DNA of 64,000 nt from Methanorbis rubei (lineage in GTDB: Archaea; Halobacteriota; Methanomicrobia; Methanomicrobiales; Methanocorpusculaceae), in assembly GCF_032714495.1 (NCBI RefSeq), contig NZ_JAWDKB010000004.1, positions 124,001 to 188,000 on the forward strand. Direction: 5' to 3'. Under the pieces are notes generated by a model. It made no database searches. It saw nothing but the letters and a program-made list of their open reading frames with translations, and was not told the DNA's origin. Position numbers and translations under genes: made by a program. Every line of letters begins with the position of its first letter. Within the stretch, counting starts at the first letter, position 1. Of the stretch, positions 62,174 to 64,000 are shown in pieces.

Positions 62174-62441
62174 GGAGTAACCACAGAATGCACGGAAATA
62201 TCACGGAGTTTCACAGAAAAAATCGCATGCCTTAGGCCTGCTCACCGCTTCGCAGAAATGCACGGAGAACGCCTGCGGCGCCGGAATGCACGAAAAATTT
62301 CCGAGATAATTTATTCTCTTTTATTCTCTCAAAATATGAAAAATATATTTCGTGCATTCCCGCAAAGCGGTGAACAGGCCGCAGGTGTTCTCCGTGCATT
62401 CAGTGATGTTCTGTCTGCTCTGTGCATTTCGTGGTTACTTC
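62174..62441. repeat. palindromic CACGGA element A5 (core only)
   Basis: Arms begin GAGTAACCACAGAATGCACG (62174) and end GTGCATTTCGTGGTTACTTC (62441). The left arm contains TGCACGGAGAACGCCTGCGG and CGCCGGAATGCACG, the right arm CGTGCATTCCCGCAAAGCGG and GTTCTCCGTGCATTC. The terminal TAGGAGTTACG repeats are not visible, so it is a core without ends. Confidence 0.65.
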
Positions 62442-62504
62442 ACATGAGACCAGAGACAGCTAAATCCTCACATTCAAATTTTTGCAGGTCGATGTAGTAC
62501 CACA

Positions 62505-63446
62505 ATGACCACGCCCAGGATCGAAAAAGTTCTTCACGCCTCTATTGATAATCTGTATGCAGGCAGTGAGGATTTTCTGCGGGAAATTGAGACCGGTTTA
62601 AACAGTACCCGCATCTCGTCACCGCGGGTAGGATATCAGGGTGTTGCCGGATCATTTGGCGAGCAGGCGACATTGGAATGTTTCGGCTCGTCTGCTGATA
62701 CCATCCGAAACTACAATGAGTTCGATGATGTGCTTGCGGCGCTGGAGGCAGAGGAGATCGACTATGGTGTTTTACCGATCGAGAATTCAACCGCGGGAGA
62801 TGTTCTGGAGGTCGCAGACATCATCACCACACATAACCTCTACATTGTCGGCGAACACATCATTCGGGTCCGTCACAACCTTCTCGGGGTCCCGGGGTCA
62901 TCCGTCGAAAACATTCAGGAAGTTTACTCGCACACGCAGGCGATCAGCCAGTGCCGGGAGTTTCTCCGCACACATTCAGGGATGACGGCATACCCGTATG
63001 CAAACACTGCGTTCGCCGCAAAACATGTCGCGGAAACCAATGACCCGACGAAGGCATCCATCAGCAGTCTGCGTGCCGCAGAGTTGTACGGTCTTGCGGT
63101 TCTTGAGAAAAATATCCAGACAGCGAAAAATAATTACACGAGGTTTGTGATCCTCTCGCGTCACATGGAAATCTCTGAGAAGTGTGATAAGATCAGTCTT
63201 GCATTCTCCACAACCCACACGAGCGGTGCACTCTACGGCGTGCTCTCCCACTTTGCCTACAATGGCCTGAACCTTCTGAAAATTCAGTCGCGGCCAAAGC
63301 CGATGACGCCCTGGGAGTATGTCTTCTTCTTGGATCTCGCGGGAAATCTCGAGCAGGCAAATGTGCTGATTGCGCTCGGAAAAGTTCGGGAGCAGAGCAG
63401 CTGGTTCAAGCTGCTCGGAAATTATCCTCAGTTCCCGATGGAATAA
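62505..63446 (+). CDS. pheA: prephenate dehydratase with ACT domain
   Basis: 313 residues. Converts prephenate to phenylpyruvate in phenylalanine synthesis. Catalytic part: GYQGVAGSFGEQAT near 43-56, DYGVLPIENSTAGDV, and the diagnostic NYTRF. ACT domain at about 225-300 (TSGALYGVLSHFAYNGLNLLKIQSRP). An N-terminal helix of about 35 residues could be a chorismate mutase remnant but is too short to be active. It stands alone between two palindromic elements. Confidence 0.9.
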   Translation: MTTPRIEKVLHASIDNLYAGSEDFLREIETGLNSTRISSPRVGYQGVAGSFGEQATLECFGSSADTIRNYNEFDDVLAALEAEEIDYGVLPIENSTAGDVLEVADIITTHNLYIVGEHIIRVRHNLLGVPGSSVENIQEVYSHTQAISQCREFLRTHSGMTAYPYANTAFAAKHVAETNDPTKASISSLRAAELYGLAVLEKNIQTAKNNYTRFVILSRHMEISEKCDKISLAFSTTHTSGALYGVLSHFAYNGLNLLKIQSRPKPMTPWEYVFFLDLAGNLEQANVLIALGKVREQSSWFKLLGNYPQFPME

Positions 63447-63462
63447 GAGGAGGCCGCACTTC

Positions 63463-63624
63463 AGCCCACGGACCACACGGACCACACGGATATTTCACAG
63501 AAAAACATCACGGAGCAGACAAGAACGTCACAGAAATATTGTTTCGAGTGTGAGTTCCGTGATTTTCTCGTCTGCTCCGTGATATTTTTCTGTGAAATTC
63601 CGTGTGTTCCGTTTTTCCGTGGGC
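63463..63624. mobile_element. palindromic element B4 (complete)
   Basis: 162 bases bounded by GCCCACGGA and TCCGTGGGC. Left arm: CCACACGGACCACACGG, ATATTTCACAGAAAAACATC, ACGGAGCAGAC, AACGTCACAGAA. Right arm: TTCCGTGATTTTCTCGTC, TGCTCCGTGATATTTTTC, TGTGAAATTCCGTG, TTTTTCCGTGGGC. The best preserved B copy, starting 17 bases after the pheA stop. Confidence 0.75.
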
Positions 63625-63690
63625 GACTCAGAGAGAAGCAACCAAGCAAGTAAGATTATGATTTCATCCTTCCAACATATCCACAATATT

Positions 63691-64000
63691 ATGGCAGATA
63701 CCGATACTCATTATGCCACGCTGGGTATTCCGCGGAATGCGACCGCCGAGATGATAAAGAAGGCCTACATCGCCCTGGTCAAACAGTATCACCCTGACCG
63801 TGCGGGCTCAGACGAGGATAAACAGGATGAATACAACGAGCGTCTGCTCAAAATCATGGCAAGTTATGAGGTTCTCGGAGATCCACAAAAGCGTGCCGAG
63901 TACGATGCCTGCCTCTCGGAAAATACTGATGAACAGGTCTGTGCCCCGCGGGGAAAAAAGATGGGCGGCATGCCGATCAAAGGCGGAGACATTGAGACTG
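63691..64000 (+). CDS. dnaJ: DnaJ chaperone, N-terminal part
   Basis: Partial, runs off the right edge after 103 codons. J domain with YATLGIPRNATAEMIKKAYIA, the HPD motif at residues 34-36 (YHPDRAGS), and YEVLGDPQKRAEYDA. Stimulates DnaK ATPase. Start: the ATG at 63691; an in-frame ATG at 63658 would add eleven residues not typical of J proteins. Confidence 0.85.
   Translation, partial: MADTDTHYATLGIPRNATAEMIKKAYIALVKQYHPDRAGSDEDKQDEYNERLLKIMASYEVLGDPQKRAEYDACLSENTDEQVCAPRGKKMGGMPIKGGDIET

Noticed and set aside
1-64000. tRNA or rRNA genes
   Set aside because: I looked for the T-loop GGTTCGAATCC pattern and cloverleaf arms in the gaps and saw none; a covariance-model scan was not possible.

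Overview
The window is typical of a hydrogenotrophic, formate-using methanogenic archaeon. Evidence: archaeal ribosomal proteins (L7Ae, S28e, L24e, S19e, L39e, L31e, LX/L18a, S10), aIF6, prefoldin alpha, PDCD5-like protein, EF-1 alpha, a CetZ tubulin, TATA-box promoters with several apparently leaderless genes, FdhA/FdhC, a tungstate importer, part of a formylmethanofuran dehydrogenase subunit and a coenzyme B pathway cluster. The gene set suggests Methanomicrobiales, perhaps Methanocorpusculum; that placement is inference from memory of gene families, not a search. No tRNA, rRNA, CRISPR array or classical insertion sequence was seen.

Layout. 1-7.7 kb: a tungsten/molybdenum and formate block, with a formylmethanofuran dehydrogenase subunit D start at the edge, tupABC, a small cysteine-motif protein, fdhA with a Tfx-family regulator, and divergent fdhC. 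7.8-11.2 kb: a membrane OB-like protein, a glutaredoxin-thioredoxin reductase fusion, and the L7Ae-S28e-L24e-ndk operon. 11.3-17.0 kb: a five-gene overlapping envelope-glycan operon (flavoprotein, two GT2 enzymes, flippase-like protein, DUF2298 protein), sharing a promoter with cetZ and its membrane-anchored neighbour. 19.4-24.3 kb: TrkA protein, RNase HII, site-2 protease, EamA transporter, PurN and an RNase P subunit. 24.3-28.3 kb: two tandem Cache-domain surface proteins; the second is frameshifted at a (TC)7 run. 28.5-36.9 kb: the archaeal translation and SRP cluster, interrupted by a clostripain-like surface peptidase. 36.9-49.3 kb: ribbon-helix-helix protein, Ogg glycosylase, two phenylacetate-CoA ligase paralogues with two ACT proteins, TPR protein, HPS-RraA fusion, winged-helix regulator, rhodanese and nitroreductase. 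49.3-57.1 kb: an eight-gene minus-strand run combining coenzyme B biosynthesis (AksA, AksD, AksE, AksF) with a stand-alone IorA-like TPP enzyme, then CobT, a YkgJ-type protein and TraB. 57.3-64 kb: CobS, EF-1 alpha, S10, an Agl23-like membrane enzyme, prephenate dehydratase and a DnaJ start.

Two things stand out. First, the TPP enzyme overlaps aksA by 20 bases and heads a complete chain-elongation set whose small subunit carries the homoaconitase YLRT signature; it is a good candidate for the 2-oxosuberate decarboxylation step of coenzyme B synthesis. Second, the gene-free gaps are filled by two families of long foldback repeats built from CACGGA units. Family A has terminal inverted repeats (TAGGAGTTACGCGG type) and apparent 4-6 base target duplications, and copies are nested inside other copies, so these look like non-autonomous mobile elements.
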